Assembly: GCF_008710275.1 (NCBI RefSeq)
Contig: NZ_VYQE01000002.1
Location: forward strand, 421,522 to 485,521
DNA length: 64,000 bases
Reading direction: 5' to 3'
DNA from: Histidinibacterium aquaticum
GTDB lineage: Bacteria; Pseudomonadota; Alphaproteobacteria; Rhodobacterales; Rhodobacteraceae
Below the pieces are notes generated by a model. The model did no database searches, was not told where the DNA came from, and was given only the letters and a program-made list of their open reading frames with translations. Shown one piece after another: positions 8,545-17,857 of this stretch. Position numbers and translations under genes: made by a program. How positions within the stretch are numbered: position 1 is the first letter of the stretch; the number at the start of each line of letters is the position of its first letter.

Positions 8545-10029
8545 ATGACCTATATTCTCGCCATCGACCAGGGCACCACCTCGAGCCGGGCGATCCTCTT
8601 CGACGAAGAGATGCGTCCCGCCCATTCCGCGCAGGAGGAATTCCCGCAATACTTCCCGCGCTCCGGCTGGGTCGAGCACGACGCGGGCGAGATCTGGGAG
8701 TCCGTCCTCTCCACCTGCCGCGCCGTGATGGAGAAGGCCGGGGCCACCGCCTCGGACATCGCCGCCATCGGCATCACGAACCAGCGCGAAACCGTCGTCG
8801 CCTGGGACCCCGAGACCGGAGAGCCCGCGGGCCGTGCCATCGTCTGGCAGGACCGGCGCACCGCCGCCTTCTGCCGCGAGCTGACCGATGAGGGCTTCGA
8901 GGCCGAACTCACCAAGCGCACCGGCCTCCTCTCCGATCCCTACTTCTCGGGCACCAAGCTCAAGTGGCTGCTGGACGAACGCGAAGGCGCGCGGGAGGCG
9001 GCCCGCGAGGGGCGGCTGATCTTCGGTACCGTCGACAGCTGGCTGATCTGGAAGCTCACCGGCGGCAAGCGCCACGTCACCGACGCCACCAACGCCGCGC
9101 GCACGCTGCTCTACAACATCCGGGAAGGACAGTGGGACGAGACGATCCTGCAGCGCTTCGACATTCCGGCCGAGATGCTGCCCGAGGTCCTCGACTGCAA
9201 CGCCGAGTTCGGCACGACCGAGCCCGACCTCCTCGGCGGCGAGATCCCGATCCGGGGCGTGGCGGGCGACCAGCAGGCGGCGACCCTCGGGCAGGCGTGC
9301 TTCGAGCCGGGCATGTTCAAGTCGACCTACGGCACGGGCTGTTTCGCGCTGCTCAATACCGGCTCCGAGCTGGTCGAGAGCCGCAACCGGCTGCTCGGGA
9401 CCATCGCCTACCAGCTCGACGGCGAAGTGACCTACGCCATCGAGGGCGCGATCTTCGTGGCCGGCGCCGTCGTGCAGTGGCTCCGAGACGGTCTCGGACT
9501 GATCGAGAGCGCGGGCCAGAGCGCGGAGCTCGCCGAGAAGGCCGACGACGGACAGGAACTGATCCTCGTGCCCGCCTTCACTGGCCTGGGCGCCCCCTAC
9601 TGGGATGCCGAGGCACGCGGCGCGGTCTTCGGCCTCACCCGCAGCTCGGGGCCCGCCGAGTTCGCCCGGGCGGCGCTCGAAAGCGTGGGCTTCCAGACCC
9701 GCGATCTGTTGGAGGCGATGCGCGACGACTGGCCCGATGCGGGTGAGGCGACGCTGCGGGTGGACGGGGGGATGAGTGCCTCGGACTGGGCGATGCAGTT
9801 TCTCGCCGACATCACCGGCGCACCGGCGGATCGTCCGGAGGTCCTGGAGACGACGGCGCTCGGGGCCGCCTGGCTCGCCGGGCATGCGGCTGGGGTCTAT
9901 CCCGACCGTGCGGGCTTCGCAGCAAAATGGGCCGCCGACCGGAGGTTCGAACCGCGGATGCCCGAGGAGGAACGCGCCCGCCGCTACGCGGGCTGGACCG
10001 ACGCCGTGCGCCGGACCCTGACGTCCTGA
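8545..10029 (+). CDS. glpK: glycerol kinase
   Basis: A 494-residue FGGY-family kinase that phosphorylates glycerol to sn-glycerol 3-phosphate. It has the N-terminal phosphate loop [13 protein letters not shown], the signature [13 protein letters not shown], and the C-terminal [19 protein letters not shown] block with [13 protein letters not shown]. An AAAGGGAGG site precedes the ATG. No glpF, glpD or glpR is adjacent, so it is an isolated gene here. A perfect palindrome upstream may be its operator. Confidence 0.96.
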   Translation: MTYILAIDQGTTSSRAILFDEEMRPAHSAQEEFPQYFPRSGWVEHDAGEIWESVLSTCRAVMEKAGATASDIAAIGITNQRETVVAWDPETGEPAGRAIVWQDRRTAAFCRELTDEGFEAELTKRTGLLSDPYFSGTKLKWLLDEREGAREAAREGRLIFGTVDSWLIWKLTGGKRHVTDATNAARTLLYNIREGQWDETILQRFDIPAEMLPEVLDCNAEFGTTEPDLLGGEIPIRGVAGDQQAATLGQACFEPGMFKSTYGTGCFALLNTGSELVESRNRLLGTIAYQLDGEVTYAIEGAIFVAGAVVQWLRDGLGLIESAGQSAELAEKADDGQELILVPAFTGLGAPYWDAEARGAVFGLTRSSGPAEFARAALESVGFQTRDLLEAMRDDWPDAGEATLRVDGGMSASDWAMQFLADITGAPADRPEVLETTALGAAWLAGHAAGVYPDRAGFAAKWAADRRFEPRMPEEERARRYAGWTDAVRRTLTS

Positions 10030-10032
10030 GCG

Positions 10033-10221
10033 TCAGATATCGAGGGGGCAGATCTCGCGCCCGTGTGGCAACTTGGTCAGCATGGCGCCCGCGCCGGTGG
10101 TGACGATGTCGTAGCCGTAGCCGCGCAGGCGGTGGCGCCACTCCCGGTCCGAGACGCAGCGGGCGCGTTCGTCCATGACGAAATGGAGGATGTCGTCGGT
10201 TGTTGTCTTCGTGCGGTCCAT
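10033..10221 (-). CDS. small hypothetical protein
   Basis: A 62-residue protein with no family I recognise. It is convergent with glpK (three bases between the stops). The start has a GGAG site seven bases upstream. The sequence is charged in the first half (MDRTKTTTDDILHF, RARCVSDREWRHRL) and ends in a turn-rich TTGAGAMLTKLPHGREICPLDI-like tail, without signal peptide or membrane helix. The pattern resembles small conserved soluble proteins rather than a random frame, but it is unsupported by any neighbour. Confidence 0.6.
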   Translation of the reverse strand: MDRTKTTTDDILHFVMDERARCVSDREWRHRLRGYGYDIVTTGAGAMLTKLPHGREICPLDI

Positions 10222-10242
10222 GAAGTGCTCCGTACTGGGCGT

Positions 10243-10255
10243 TGACCTATGGTCA
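10243..10255. promoter_or_regulatory. inverted repeat TGACC-TAT-GGTCA in the divergent gap before the small ORF and fabZ
   Basis: A perfect five-base inverted repeat with a three-base spacer lies 21 bases before the start of the minus-strand small ORF and about 150 bases before fabZ. The remaining gap to 10405 contains no gene. A regulator site is possible, but arms this short can arise by chance. Confidence 0.25.
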
Positions 10256-10405
10256 GTCTGCGCGGGCCGCTGTGGAAAGAATTTCGCGGGCCGGGGGCAT
10301 TTTCGGGGCAGTCACCGGCGGATTGCGGCACGGATCGCCGGGGGGGCGCGGCTTGCTCCCCCCGGATCCGGTTGCTAACGAGACGCGGACGCCACGGAGG
10401 ATCCC

Positions 10406-10876
10406 ATGACAGACGAAGCCCCGCCGACTGAGGCCGACATCCAGCTCATCCAGGCGATCCTGCCGCACCGCTATCCCTTCCTGCTGGTCGACCGGGTCGT
10501 GGGCATCGAGGGCACGGCCAAGGCCACGGGCCTCAAGAACGTCTCGATGAACGAGCCGCATTTCCAGGGGCACTTCCCCGGCCAGCCGATCATGCCCGGC
10601 GTGACCATCGTCGAGGCCATGGCCCAGACCGCCGCCGTCATGGTCGGCACGACGCTGGGCCTGACCGAGGGCAACCTGCTCGTCTATTTCATGGGCATCG
10701 ACGGCTGCAAGTTCCGCCGCAAGGTGATCCCCGGCGACCAGCTCCGCATGGATATCGAGACCACGCGCGGCAAGCCCGGCGGCAAGGTCTGGCGCTTCAA
10801 GGGCCAGGCCACGGTCGAGGGAGAGCTGGCCTGCGAGGCCGAGTTCACCGCGATGATGGAACTGCCCGCGCAATGA
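10406..10876 (+). CDS. fabZ: 3-hydroxyacyl-[acyl-carrier-protein] dehydratase FabZ
   Basis: A 156-residue hot-dog fold dehydratase of type II fatty acid synthesis. The catalytic histidine lies in [17 protein letters not shown] and the catalytic glutamate in [13 protein letters not shown]; the N-terminal [14 protein letters not shown] is typical. Its stop overlaps the lpxA start (ATGA), so fatty acid and lipid A synthesis are coupled. lpxD, which usually precedes fabZ, is absent here. Confidence 0.96.
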   Translation: MTDEAPPTEADIQLIQAILPHRYPFLLVDRVVGIEGTAKATGLKNVSMNEPHFQGHFPGQPIMPGVTIVEAMAQTAAVMVGTTLGLTEGNLLVYFMGIDGCKFRRKVIPGDQLRMDIETTRGKPGGKVWRFKGQATVEGELACEAEFTAMMELPAQ

Positions 10877-11655
10877 GCATGATCCATCCCTCCGCCGTCA
10901 TCGAGGAGGGGGCCGAGATCGGCGCGGGCTGCCGGATCGGCCCGTTCTGCGTCGTCGGCGGGGACGTCCGGCTCGGGCCCGACGTGGAGCTCAAGTCCCA
11001 CGTCGTCCTCACCGGCCGGACCAAGGTGGGCGAGGGGACGGTGATCTTTCCCTTCGCGGTCGTGGGAGAGATCCCTCAGGACCTGAAGTTCTCCGGCGAG
11101 GAGACGCGCCTCGTGATCGGGGCGCGAAACCGCATCCGCGAGCATGTCACGATCAACGCGGGCACCGCCCACGGCGGCGGGATCACCCGGATCGGCGACG
11201 ACGGGCTCTTCATGGCGGGCTGCCATATCGCCCATGACGTCCAGGTCGGTGACCGGGTGATCGTCGTGAACCAGGCGGCGGTCGCCGGCCACTGCGTCAT
11301 CGAGGACGACGTGATCATCGGCGGGCTCTGCGGCATCCACCAGTGGGTCCGCATCGGCCGCGGGGCGATCATCGGCGCGGTGACCATGGTGACCAAGGAC
11401 GTGCTGCCGCACGGGCTGGTGCAGGGACCGCGCGGGGTGCTCGACGGGCTCAACCTCGTGGGGCTGAAGCGCAAGGGCGTCGCGCGAGAGGACATCACCG
11501 CGCTGCGCGCCGCCTTTCAAACCCTGCGCGACGGCGAGGGCACCTTCGCCGACCGCGCGAAGCGGCTGAAGGGGGAGACCTCCTCGTCCTACGTCGAGGA
11601 GATGGTCGACTTCATCCTGGGCGACACCGATCGGTCCTTCCTCACGCCCGGCTGA
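10873..11655 (+). CDS. lpxA: acyl-ACP:UDP-N-acetylglucosamine O-acyltransferase LpxA
   Basis: A 260-residue left-handed beta-helix acyltransferase for the first step of lipid A synthesis. Hexapeptide repeats run from residue 5 to about 190 ([16 protein letters not shown] at the start). The catalytic histidine is in [13 protein letters not shown], and the C-terminal helical domain ([13 protein letters not shown]) is present. lpxI and lpxB, which often follow lpxA in alphaproteobacteria, are not here; a convergent acetyltransferase gene follows instead. Confidence 0.96.
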   Translation: MSMIHPSAVIEEGAEIGAGCRIGPFCVVGGDVRLGPDVELKSHVVLTGRTKVGEGTVIFPFAVVGEIPQDLKFSGEETRLVIGARNRIREHVTINAGTAHGGGITRIGDDGLFMAGCHIAHDVQVGDRVIVVNQAAVAGHCVIEDDVIIGGLCGIHQWVRIGRGAIIGAVTMVTKDVLPHGLVQGPRGVLDGLNLVGLKRKGVAREDITALRAAFQTLRDGEGTFADRAKRLKGETSSSYVEEMVDFILGDTDRSFLTPG

Positions 11656-11683
11656 GCCGGGGAGCCGGGACACGGGGCATCGC

Positions 11684-12121
11684 CTAGAGCCGCATCCGGA
11701 AGAAGACCACGCGGCTCGTCTCCTCGAAGCCCGAGGCCTCGTGAAAGGCATGGCTCGCGGTGTTTGCGAGTTCCGCGTCCGACCCGAGCTCCGAGCACCC
11801 GATCTCCCGCGCCCAGTCGCGGACCGCAGCCAGCAGCCGGCGGCCGATCCCGTGGCCCCGGTCCTCCGGGTTGACGTAGATCCCTTCCAGGAACGCCACC
11901 GGAGATGTGTCGCAGCCGTCCACATGGTCCCGGCGGAGCGATGCCTCTGCGAAGGCGCGGGGCGGGACGCCTTCGAGAAAGGCGATGGACTCGCCTCGCG
12001 GTCTGGCGAGCAGCTCGGCGATCTCTGATCGGTGCACATCGAGGGACGTGTCCTTCCAGAGCCGGGCCCGCAGACCTGCCCAGACCTCGGTATCCTCCTG
12101 AGTGGCGATCCGGAGCGTCAT
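11684..12121 (-). CDS. GNAT acetyltransferase of the aminoglycoside 6'-N-acetyltransferase AAC(6')-I clade
   Basis: A 145-residue GNAT protein. The block TSPVAFLEGIYVNPEDRGHGIGRRLL matches the AAC(6')-I pattern (TSPVxFLEGIYV followed by the acetyl-CoA loop R-x-x-G-x-G/A), and the C-terminus SDAELANTASHAFHEASGFEETSRVVFFR is also that of the clade. The length matches AAC(6')-I enzymes (about 145). The frame is open to a GTG at 12151; the ATG at 12121 aligns with family N-termini. Activity on aminoglycosides is not shown, and chromosomal relatives often have other or unknown natural substrates. (Motifs are given in segments of 20 or fewer residues where possible: TSPVAFLEGIYVNPEDR, GHGIGRRLL.). 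Confidence 0.8.
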   Translation of the reverse strand: MTLRIATQEDTEVWAGLRARLWKDTSLDVHRSEIAELLARPRGESIAFLEGVPPRAFAEASLRRDHVDGCDTSPVAFLEGIYVNPEDRGHGIGRRLLAAVRDWAREIGCSELGSDAELANTASHAFHEASGFEETSRVVFFRMRL

Positions 12122-12162
12122 TCCCGAAGAGTGCCCGCCGTCCGCACCCACGGCAACAAGAA

Positions 12163-12190
12163 GCCCCCGCGGATCACCGCGGGGGCCCTC
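12163..12190 (-). terminator. rho-independent terminator of pgk
   Basis: A perfect ten-base stem, GCCCCCGCGG paired with CCGCGGGGGC (12163-12172 and 12177-12186), with an ATCA loop. On the minus strand it is followed by TTCTTGTT and lies about 30 bases after the pgk stop. Confidence 0.85.
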
Positions 12191-12214
12191 ATCGTCACTG
12201 GTTGTTGGGGCCGA

Positions 12215-13393
12215 TCACCCCAGCGCCGCCACGCCCGGAAGGGTCTTGCCTTCGAGCCATTCGAGGAAGGCGCCGCCGGCGGTGGAGACGTAGGAGAAAT
12301 CCTCTGTCACGCCCGCGTGGTTCAGCGCCGAGACGGTGTCGCCGCCGCCCGCGACGGAGCGCAGCTTGCCGGCCTTGGTCAGCTCGGCGGCGGTGCGGGC
12401 GGCCTCCACGGTGGCGCGGTCGAAGGGCTCGATCTCGAAGGCGCCTAGTGGGCCGTTCCAGACGAGGGTCTTCGCGCGCTCCAGGACCTGCGCGACATGG
12501 GCCACGCTGTCGGGGCCCGCGTCCAGGATCATCGCGTCGGCGGGGCAGTCTTCGACCTTGACCACCTCGCTCTCGGCGCCGGCCTTGAACTCCCGAGCCA
12601 CGACCACGTCGCGGGGCAGCAGGATCTCGCATCCCGTCTCGGCGGCCTTCTTGGCGATCTCTCGTGCGGTCTCGGCGAGGTCGTGCTCGCAGAGGCTCTT
12701 GCCCACGTCGATGCCCTGCGCGGCGAGGAACGTGTTGGCCATGCCGCCGCCGATCACCAGCATGTCGACCCGCTCCACGAGGTTCGACAGCAGGTCGATC
12801 TTGGTGGAGACCTTCGCCCCGCCCACGACGGCCGCGACGGGTCGGTCGGGGGTGGAGAGGGCGGCCTCCAGCGCCGAGAGCTCGGCGGCCATCAGGCGGC
12901 CTGCGCAGGCGGGCAGGAGGTGGGCCAGCGCCTCGGTCGAGGCATGGGCGCGGTGGGCGGCGGAGAAGGCGTCGTTGCAGTAGACGTCGCCGAGCGAGGC
13001 GTAGTGCTCTGCCAGCGTGCGGTCGTTCTTCTCCTCGCCCGGCTCGAACCGGGTGTTCTCCAGCAGCACGACGGTGCCCCCGGGCGTCGCCTCGACCGTC
13101 TGTGCGGCGTCGTCCAGCGTCGAGAAGCGGACCTCGCAGCCGAAGGCCTCGGTCAGCGCGGGCACGAGGCGGCCCAGCGACATCTCGGGGACGACCTTGC
13201 CCTTGGGGCGGCCGAAGTGGGCGAGCAGCACCGGCACGGCGCCCGCGTCGAGGATGTCGCGCACGGTGGGCACGATCCGGTCGATCCGGGTCGTGTCGGT
13301 GACGCGATCCCCCTCCATCGGCACGTTGATGTCGACGCGGGTGAGCACGCGCTTGCCCGCGATGTCCATGTCGTCGAGGCTCTTCCAGGCCAT
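12215..13393 (-). CDS. pgk: phosphoglycerate kinase
   Basis: A 392-residue two-domain glycolytic kinase interconverting 1,3-bisphosphoglycerate and 3-phosphoglycerate. The N-terminal signature [14 protein letters not shown], the middle [18 protein letters not shown] and the C-terminal nucleotide loop [13 protein letters not shown] are intact. The frame is open to 13411, but the ATG at 13393 has a GGAGG site eight bases upstream. It is monocistronic here, ending in a strong terminator, with no gap or tpi beside it. Confidence 0.97.
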   Translation of the reverse strand: MAWKSLDDMDIAGKRVLTRVDINVPMEGDRVTDTTRIDRIVPTVRDILDAGAVPVLLAHFGRPKGKVVPEMSLGRLVPALTEAFGCEVRFSTLDDAAQTVEATPGGTVVLLENTRFEPGEEKNDRTLAEHYASLGDVYCNDAFSAAHRAHASTEALAHLLPACAGRLMAAELSALEAALSTPDRPVAAVVGGAKVSTKIDLLSNLVERVDMLVIGGGMANTFLAAQGIDVGKSLCEHDLAETAREIAKKAAETGCEILLPRDVVVAREFKAGAESEVVKVEDCPADAMILDAGPDSVAHVAQVLERAKTLVWNGPLGAFEIEPFDRATVEAARTAAELTKAGKLRSVAGGGDTVSALNHAGVTEDFSYVSTAGGAFLEWLEGKTLPGVAALG

Positions 13394-13518
13394 CGGCAGT
13401 CCTCCGTTCAATTCGGTCCGTGCTTGGGCCTTTCCGTTGCGGCGGTCAACCGGCCCGCCTTGGCAACGCGGCCCCCCGGCCCTAGGCTCCGCGCCAGCAT
13501 TGAAAAGGACGACTACCC

Positions 13519-14025
13519 ATGGCCGAGATCAAGGATCCCGAGAACACCATTGTCATCGAGCTCAAGGACGGCACCGTGACCGTCGAGCTTCTGCCGGACA
13601 TCGCGCCCGGACACTGCACCCGGATGAAGGAACTGGCCCGCGAGGGCGCCTACGACAACGTGGCCTTCCACCGGGTGATCGAGGGTTTCATGGCCCAGAC
13701 GGGCGACGTCGAGCACGCCAACATGGAGAAGGACTACAACCCGCGCCGGGCCGGGACCGGCAGCAGCGACAAGCCGGACCTTCCGGCCGAGTTCAGCCGC
13801 ATCCCGCACGACCGTGGCACGATCGGCGCGGCGCGTTCGCAGAACCCGAACTCGGCCAACTCGCAATTCTTCATCAACTTCAGCGACAACCACTTCCTCA
13901 ACGGCCAGTACACGGTCTACGGCCGGGTCATCGAGGGGATGGAGCACGTCGACGCCATCACCCGGGGCGAGCCGCCGGCGAACCCCGACCGGATGATCTC
14001 GGTGAAGGTCGCCGCGGATGCTTAA
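13519..14025 (+). CDS. ppiB: cytosolic cyclophilin-type peptidyl-prolyl cis-trans isomerase
   Basis: A 168-residue cyclophilin without signal peptide. The catalytic and binding segments [14 protein letters not shown] and [14 protein letters not shown] are present, and the protein ends with the [13 protein letters not shown] strand-helix. The [20 protein letters not shown] segment is the usual bacterial form. Its last eight bases overlap the start of a second, membrane-targeted cyclophilin gene, so the pair is probably made together. Confidence 0.94.
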   Translation: MAEIKDPENTIVIELKDGTVTVELLPDIAPGHCTRMKELAREGAYDNVAFHRVIEGFMAQTGDVEHANMEKDYNPRRAGTGSSDKPDLPAEFSRIPHDRGTIGAARSQNPNSANSQFFINFSDNHFLNGQYTVYGRVIEGMEHVDAITRGEPPANPDRMISVKVAADA

Positions 14026-14707
14026 CCGCATGATCCTCGTGGTCCTCGTGCTGATCGGCGCGGCGGCCGCGATCTACTTCTTCGTCATGCCCGAGCGGTT
14101 CACCGTGGCCAACGCGCCCGAGGCTCCGAACCTGGAGGCGGGCGACTGCGCCTTGGAGGAGGCGCTCGACACGGCACAGGGCGCGGAGTCCACGGCGGCG
14201 GGCGAGCCCGGGCCCTGGCTCGCGCTCTGCATCGCGGGGCAGGCACAGGGCGACGTGGTGATCGACCTCAACGAGCAGGCCGCGCCGCAGCATACCGAGC
14301 GGCTGGTCACGCTGGCCGAGCAGGGCGCCTACGACCAGGTGGTGTTTCACCGCGTGATCGAGGGCTTCATGGCCCAGACAGGCGACGTCGAGTTCGGCAA
14401 GGCGGGGAGCGATCTCGGCCGCGCCGGGGGCGGCGGGTCGGAGATGCCGGACCTCGAGGCGGAGTTCTCGGATATCCCCTTCGAGCGCGGCGTCGTCGGC
14501 ATGGCCCGGACGCAGGATCCGGATTCGGCGAACTCGCAATTCTTCATCATGTTCGACAGCGCCTCGCACCTGGACGGCTCCTACACCGTCGTGGGCGAGG
14601 TCGTGGCCGGCATGGAGGTGGTCGACCAGATCCGCCGCGGACGGGGCTCCAGCGGAGCCGTGACCGAGAACCCCGACGCCATCGTCGAGGCGCGGGTGCG
14701 CCAGTAA
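14018..14707 (+). CDS. exported or membrane-anchored cyclophilin-type peptidyl-prolyl isomerase
   Basis: A 229-residue protein with an N-terminal hydrophobic segment (ILVVLVLIGAAAAIYFFV, residues 6-23), a linker of about 50 residues containing two cysteines (GDC and LCIAG), and then a cyclophilin domain with [14 protein letters not shown] and [13 protein letters not shown]. The first segment has no clear signal-peptidase site, so a membrane anchor facing the periplasm is as likely as cleavage. Its start overlaps the end of the cytosolic paralogue by eight bases, consistent with tandem duplication followed by export of one copy. Confidence 0.9.
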   Translation: MLNRMILVVLVLIGAAAAIYFFVMPERFTVANAPEAPNLEAGDCALEEALDTAQGAESTAAGEPGPWLALCIAGQAQGDVVIDLNEQAAPQHTERLVTLAEQGAYDQVVFHRVIEGFMAQTGDVEFGKAGSDLGRAGGGGSEMPDLEAEFSDIPFERGVVGMARTQDPDSANSQFFIMFDSASHLDGSYTVVGEVVAGMEVVDQIRRGRGSSGAVTENPDAIVEARVRQ

Positions 14708-14712
14708 AGCTC

Positions 14713-14750
14713 GAGCCTCGCGCGGCCCGTCACGGTTGCGCGAGGCTCTT
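14713..14750 (+). terminator. terminator after the cyclophilin pair
   Basis: A perfect 11-base stem (GAGCCTCGCGC at 14713-14723 with GCGCGAGGCTC at 14738-14748) and a 14-base loop, beginning five bases after the stop codon. Only two T residues follow, so efficiency is uncertain. Confidence 0.6.
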
Positions 14751-14798
14751 GGCGGGACGGCTGACGACGGGGCATCCTCGGTCCGAGGAGGAGCCGCC

Positions 14799-15767
14799 AT
14801 GATCCGCGCTCTCGCCGCCCTGATTATCGCGCTTGCCGGGAGTGTCTCTGCCCAGCCCAGCCTTTGGCAGTCTGCCTGGCCCGACACCGATTTCTCGAAA
14901 ACGACCGTCGAGGACTGGTCCGAGATCATTTCGGGCGGGCCGCCGAAGGACGGGATCCCGGCGCTCAGCGATCCCGACTTTCATGCCGTTTCCGACGAGC
15001 GCGGGCTCGAACCCAGGGAGCCGGTCATCGCTCTGGAACTGGAAGGCGCGACGCCCCGGGCCTACCCGATCCGCTATCTTATCTGGCATGAGATCGTGAA
15101 CGACGAGGTGGCGGGCGTGCCGGTCGCCGTCACCTTCTGCCCGCTGTGCAACTCGGGCCTCACCTTCGACCGGCGGACCGAGGTCGGGGTGCTGGAGTTC
15201 GGCGTCTCGGGGAAGCTGCGGCATTCGGACATGATCATGTTCGACCGCGAAACCGAGAGCTGGTGGCAGCAGGCCATCGGCGAGGCCATCGTCGGCGAGT
15301 TGACGGGGACGCGATTGCAGGGGCTGCCCTCCTGGATGGAGAGCTGGCAGAGCTTCGCGGAGCGCAATCCCGGCGGTCTCGTGATGTCCGAGCCGACGGA
15401 ACACCGGCGCCGCTACGGGGCGAACCCCTATGTCCGCTACGACAGCGCGGACCGGCCCTTTCTCTATTCCGGCGAGTCGCCGCCGCACGGCATCTCGCCG
15501 CTCGAGCGCGTCGTCCGGGTGGGCGACCGGGCCTGGCCGCTTTCGCGGCTCTCGGAGGAGGACCGGATCGAGGAGGCCGGAGTCGTCCTCTCCTGGTCGG
15601 AAGGCCAGGCCTCGGCGCTCGATACCCAGCGGATATCGGAGGGCCGCGACGTGGGCGACGTGCGGGTGCGGGACGGCACGGGGCAGGACCTGCCGCACGA
15701 CGTGATGTTCGCCTTCGCCTTCCACGCCTTCTGGCCCGAGGGGCAGTGGATGCTGGCCAGGGACTAG
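14799..15767 (+). CDS. DUF3179 domain-containing exported protein
   Basis: A 322-residue protein with a signal peptide (MIRALAALIIALAGSVSA, cleavage before QPS). The mature part carries the DUF3179 pattern: AYPIRYLIWHEIVNDEVAG, then VTFCPLCNSG and a C-terminal FAFHAFWPEGQW. Function of the family is unknown. The paired cysteines in CPLC look like a possible metal or redox site, which is inference. The ATG at 14799 has a GAGGAGGAG site and starts the signal peptide, so the longer frame from 14736 was rejected. Confidence 0.85.
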   Translation: MIRALAALIIALAGSVSAQPSLWQSAWPDTDFSKTTVEDWSEIISGGPPKDGIPALSDPDFHAVSDERGLEPREPVIALELEGATPRAYPIRYLIWHEIVNDEVAGVPVAVTFCPLCNSGLTFDRRTEVGVLEFGVSGKLRHSDMIMFDRETESWWQQAIGEAIVGELTGTRLQGLPSWMESWQSFAERNPGGLVMSEPTEHRRRYGANPYVRYDSADRPFLYSGESPPHGISPLERVVRVGDRAWPLSRLSEEDRIEEAGVVLSWSEGQASALDTQRISEGRDVGDVRVRDGTGQDLPHDVMFAFAFHAFWPEGQWMLARD

Positions 15768-15847
15768 GGACCCGGGCTGTTCTTCTGTCGGTCTTTTCGC
15801 CGGCGGGATGCGCGCCTAGGTTGAGGCGGCAGGCAGGAGGTCCCGCC

Positions 15848-16813
15848 ATGACCCAAGACATTCCGGCTCTCGCGCTCGCCTGGCACCGGGACGGGCGAAA
15901 GGTCGCCCTCGCGACCGTGGTGGAGACCTGGGGCTCTGCCCCGAGGCCCGTGGGCTCGCAGCTCGCCATCGACGGTGAGGGCGCGATGGAGGGCTCCGTC
16001 TCGGGCGGCTGCGTCGAGGGCGCGGTCGTGGTCGAGGCGATGGAGGCGCTGGAGGACGGCAAGTCCCGGCTGCTTGAGTACGGCGTCTCGGACGACGAGG
16101 CCTTCGCCGTGGGGCTCGCCTGCGGCGGTCGCATCCGAGTGCTGGTGGAGCCCGTTGGCGGGGCCATGCCCGAGGACGTCCTCGCCGGGCTCGTGGAGGC
16201 GCGGGAGGCGCGCCGCCCGGTCGCCTACGTGACCGATCTGCGGGAGGGCGGCGCCCGGCTGGACGGGCCGGAGCCCTGGGCGGAGAGGTTTCGCGCCGAC
16301 CGGTCCGGCGTGGAGCCGGACGAGCGGACCTTCGTCGCTGTCCACAACCCGCCGCTGAGAATGGTCGTCGTGGGGGCGGTCCACATCGCCCAGATGCTGC
16401 TGCCCATGGCGCGCGCCTGCGGCTACGACCCCGTCGTTGTCGACCCGCGCCCCGCCTTCGGGGCCGCGGCGCGGTTCCCCGGCGAGACCATCCTCGACCT
16501 CTGGCCGGACGAGGCGCTGGCCGCGCAGCAGCTCGACGCGCGGAGCTGCGTCGTGACCCTCACCCACGATCCGAAGCTCGACGACCCGGCGATCCGCGCG
16601 GCGCTGGACTCGGAGGTCTTCTACCTCGGTTGCCTCGGCTCGACCCGGACCCATGCGAAACGGCTGGAGCGGCTGAAGGCCGATGGGGTTGGCGAAGAGG
16701 CGCTCTCGCGCATTCACGCCCCCGTCGGCCTCGACATCGGCGCGCGGTCTCCCGCGGAGATCGCCCTGTCAATCATGGCCGAGGTCACCCGCGTGCTGCG
16801 GCAAGGCGCATGA
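15848..16813 (+). CDS. XdhC/CoxI family molybdoenzyme maturation protein
   Basis: A 321-residue XdhC-family protein, which helps insert sulfurated molybdenum cofactor into xanthine dehydrogenase or CO dehydrogenase-type enzymes. The N-terminal XdhC/CoxI domain has GSAPRPVGSQLAID and GSVSGGCVEGAVVVEAM with the conserved cysteine. The C-terminal Rossmann domain has VVGAVHIAQMLLPMARACG and FYLGCLGSTRTHAKR. Its stop overlaps the next gene's start (ATGA). It opens the molybdenum-enzyme region that runs to 19975. Confidence 0.9.
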   Translation: MTQDIPALALAWHRDGRKVALATVVETWGSAPRPVGSQLAIDGEGAMEGSVSGGCVEGAVVVEAMEALEDGKSRLLEYGVSDDEAFAVGLACGGRIRVLVEPVGGAMPEDVLAGLVEAREARRPVAYVTDLREGGARLDGPEPWAERFRADRSGVEPDERTFVAVHNPPLRMVVVGAVHIAQMLLPMARACGYDPVVVDPRPAFGAAARFPGETILDLWPDEALAAQQLDARSCVVTLTHDPKLDDPAIRAALDSEVFYLGCLGSTRTHAKRLERLKADGVGEEALSRIHAPVGLDIGARSPAEIALSIMAEVTRVLRQGA

Positions 16814-17802
16814 GGTTCGGAGCGGTCCCTCTCGCAGAGGCCGAGGGCGCGGTACTCGCGCATTCGCTCCGGGCGGGAGAGCTGCGGATCGGCAAGGGCA
16901 CGCGGCTCGGCCCCGCCGACATCGCGGCGCTGCGCGGCGCGGGCGTGGGCGAGGTCACCGTCGCGAGGCTTGAGCTCGACGACGTCGACGAGAACTCCGC
17001 CGCAGCCCGGCTGGCCCGCGCGCTGGTGGGCGAAGGCCAGGGGCTGAAGCTCACCGAGGCGGCGACGGGACGAGTGAACGTCCATGCCTCCGGGCCGGGA
17101 CTCGCCCGGATCGACGCGGGGCGGATCGCGGCGGTCAACGCCGTCGACCCGATGGTGACGGTCGCGACGGTGCCGGAGTGGCAGCGCTGCACCGAAGGCA
17201 CCATGATCGCCACGATCAAGATCATCTCCTACGCCGTGCCGGAAGAGGCGCTCGGCAAGGCCTGCCGGGCGGGGCAGGGTGCCATCGGCCATGTCTCTCC
17301 CAGGCTCTCGACCGCGGCGCTGATCGAGACCGAGACCGGGCGGCCGGCGAGCGACAAGGGCGCGCGGGCGACGCAGGAGCGGCTCTCGCGCCTCGGCGTC
17401 GCCATGAGCGAGCCCCTCCGCGTTCCACACGAGGTCGCGCCACTGGCCGATGCGCTGAAGGACTGCAGCGAGGACCTGCTGCTCATCCTCACAGGGTCCG
17501 CCACCTCCGACAGCCACGACACCGCGCCCGAGGCGTTGCGCCGCGCCGGGGGCGAGGTGATCCGCTTCGGGATGCCCGTGGACCCGGGCAACCTGCTCTT
17601 CCTCGGGCGGCTCGGGGCGCGGCCGGTGATCGGCCTGCCGGGCTGCGCGCGCTCTCCCGCGCTCAACGGCGCGGACTGGGTGCTGGAGCGCGTGATCTGT
17701 GGCCTGCCCGTGGGCGCGGAGGACATCGCCGCCATGGGCGTGGGCGGGCTCCTGAAGGAGATCCCATCGCGCCCACGGCCCCGTGATCACCGAAAGGGCT
17801 GA
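16810..17802 (+). CDS. molybdopterin-binding protein (MoeA/MogA-like domain), without an NTP-transferase domain
   Basis: A 330-residue protein of the molybdopterin-binding family found beside XdhC and Cox genes. The MoCF-like core has ILTGSATSDSHDTAPEAL and GMPVDPGNLLFLGRLG with the GLPGCARSP loop. In many alphaproteobacteria the equivalent protein is about 500 residues, with a C-terminal MobA-like nucleotidyltransferase; here the frame stops after RPRDHRKG and no such domain follows. It is translationally coupled to the XdhC-like gene. A role in cofactor handling for the CoxS/CoxM enzyme is inferred from context. Confidence 0.8.
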   Translation: MRFGAVPLAEAEGAVLAHSLRAGELRIGKGTRLGPADIAALRGAGVGEVTVARLELDDVDENSAAARLARALVGEGQGLKLTEAATGRVNVHASGPGLARIDAGRIAAVNAVDPMVTVATVPEWQRCTEGTMIATIKIISYAVPEEALGKACRAGQGAIGHVSPRLSTAALIETETGRPASDKGARATQERLSRLGVAMSEPLRVPHEVAPLADALKDCSEDLLLILTGSATSDSHDTAPEALRRAGGEVIRFGMPVDPGNLLFLGRLGARPVIGLPGCARSPALNGADWVLERVICGLPVGAEDIAAMGVGGLLKEIPSRPRPRDHRKG

Positions 17803-17857
17803 CCCTGGGTCGCTCGGCGCTATCTGCCGCCGAAAGCCACCAACAGGGAGACCCACC

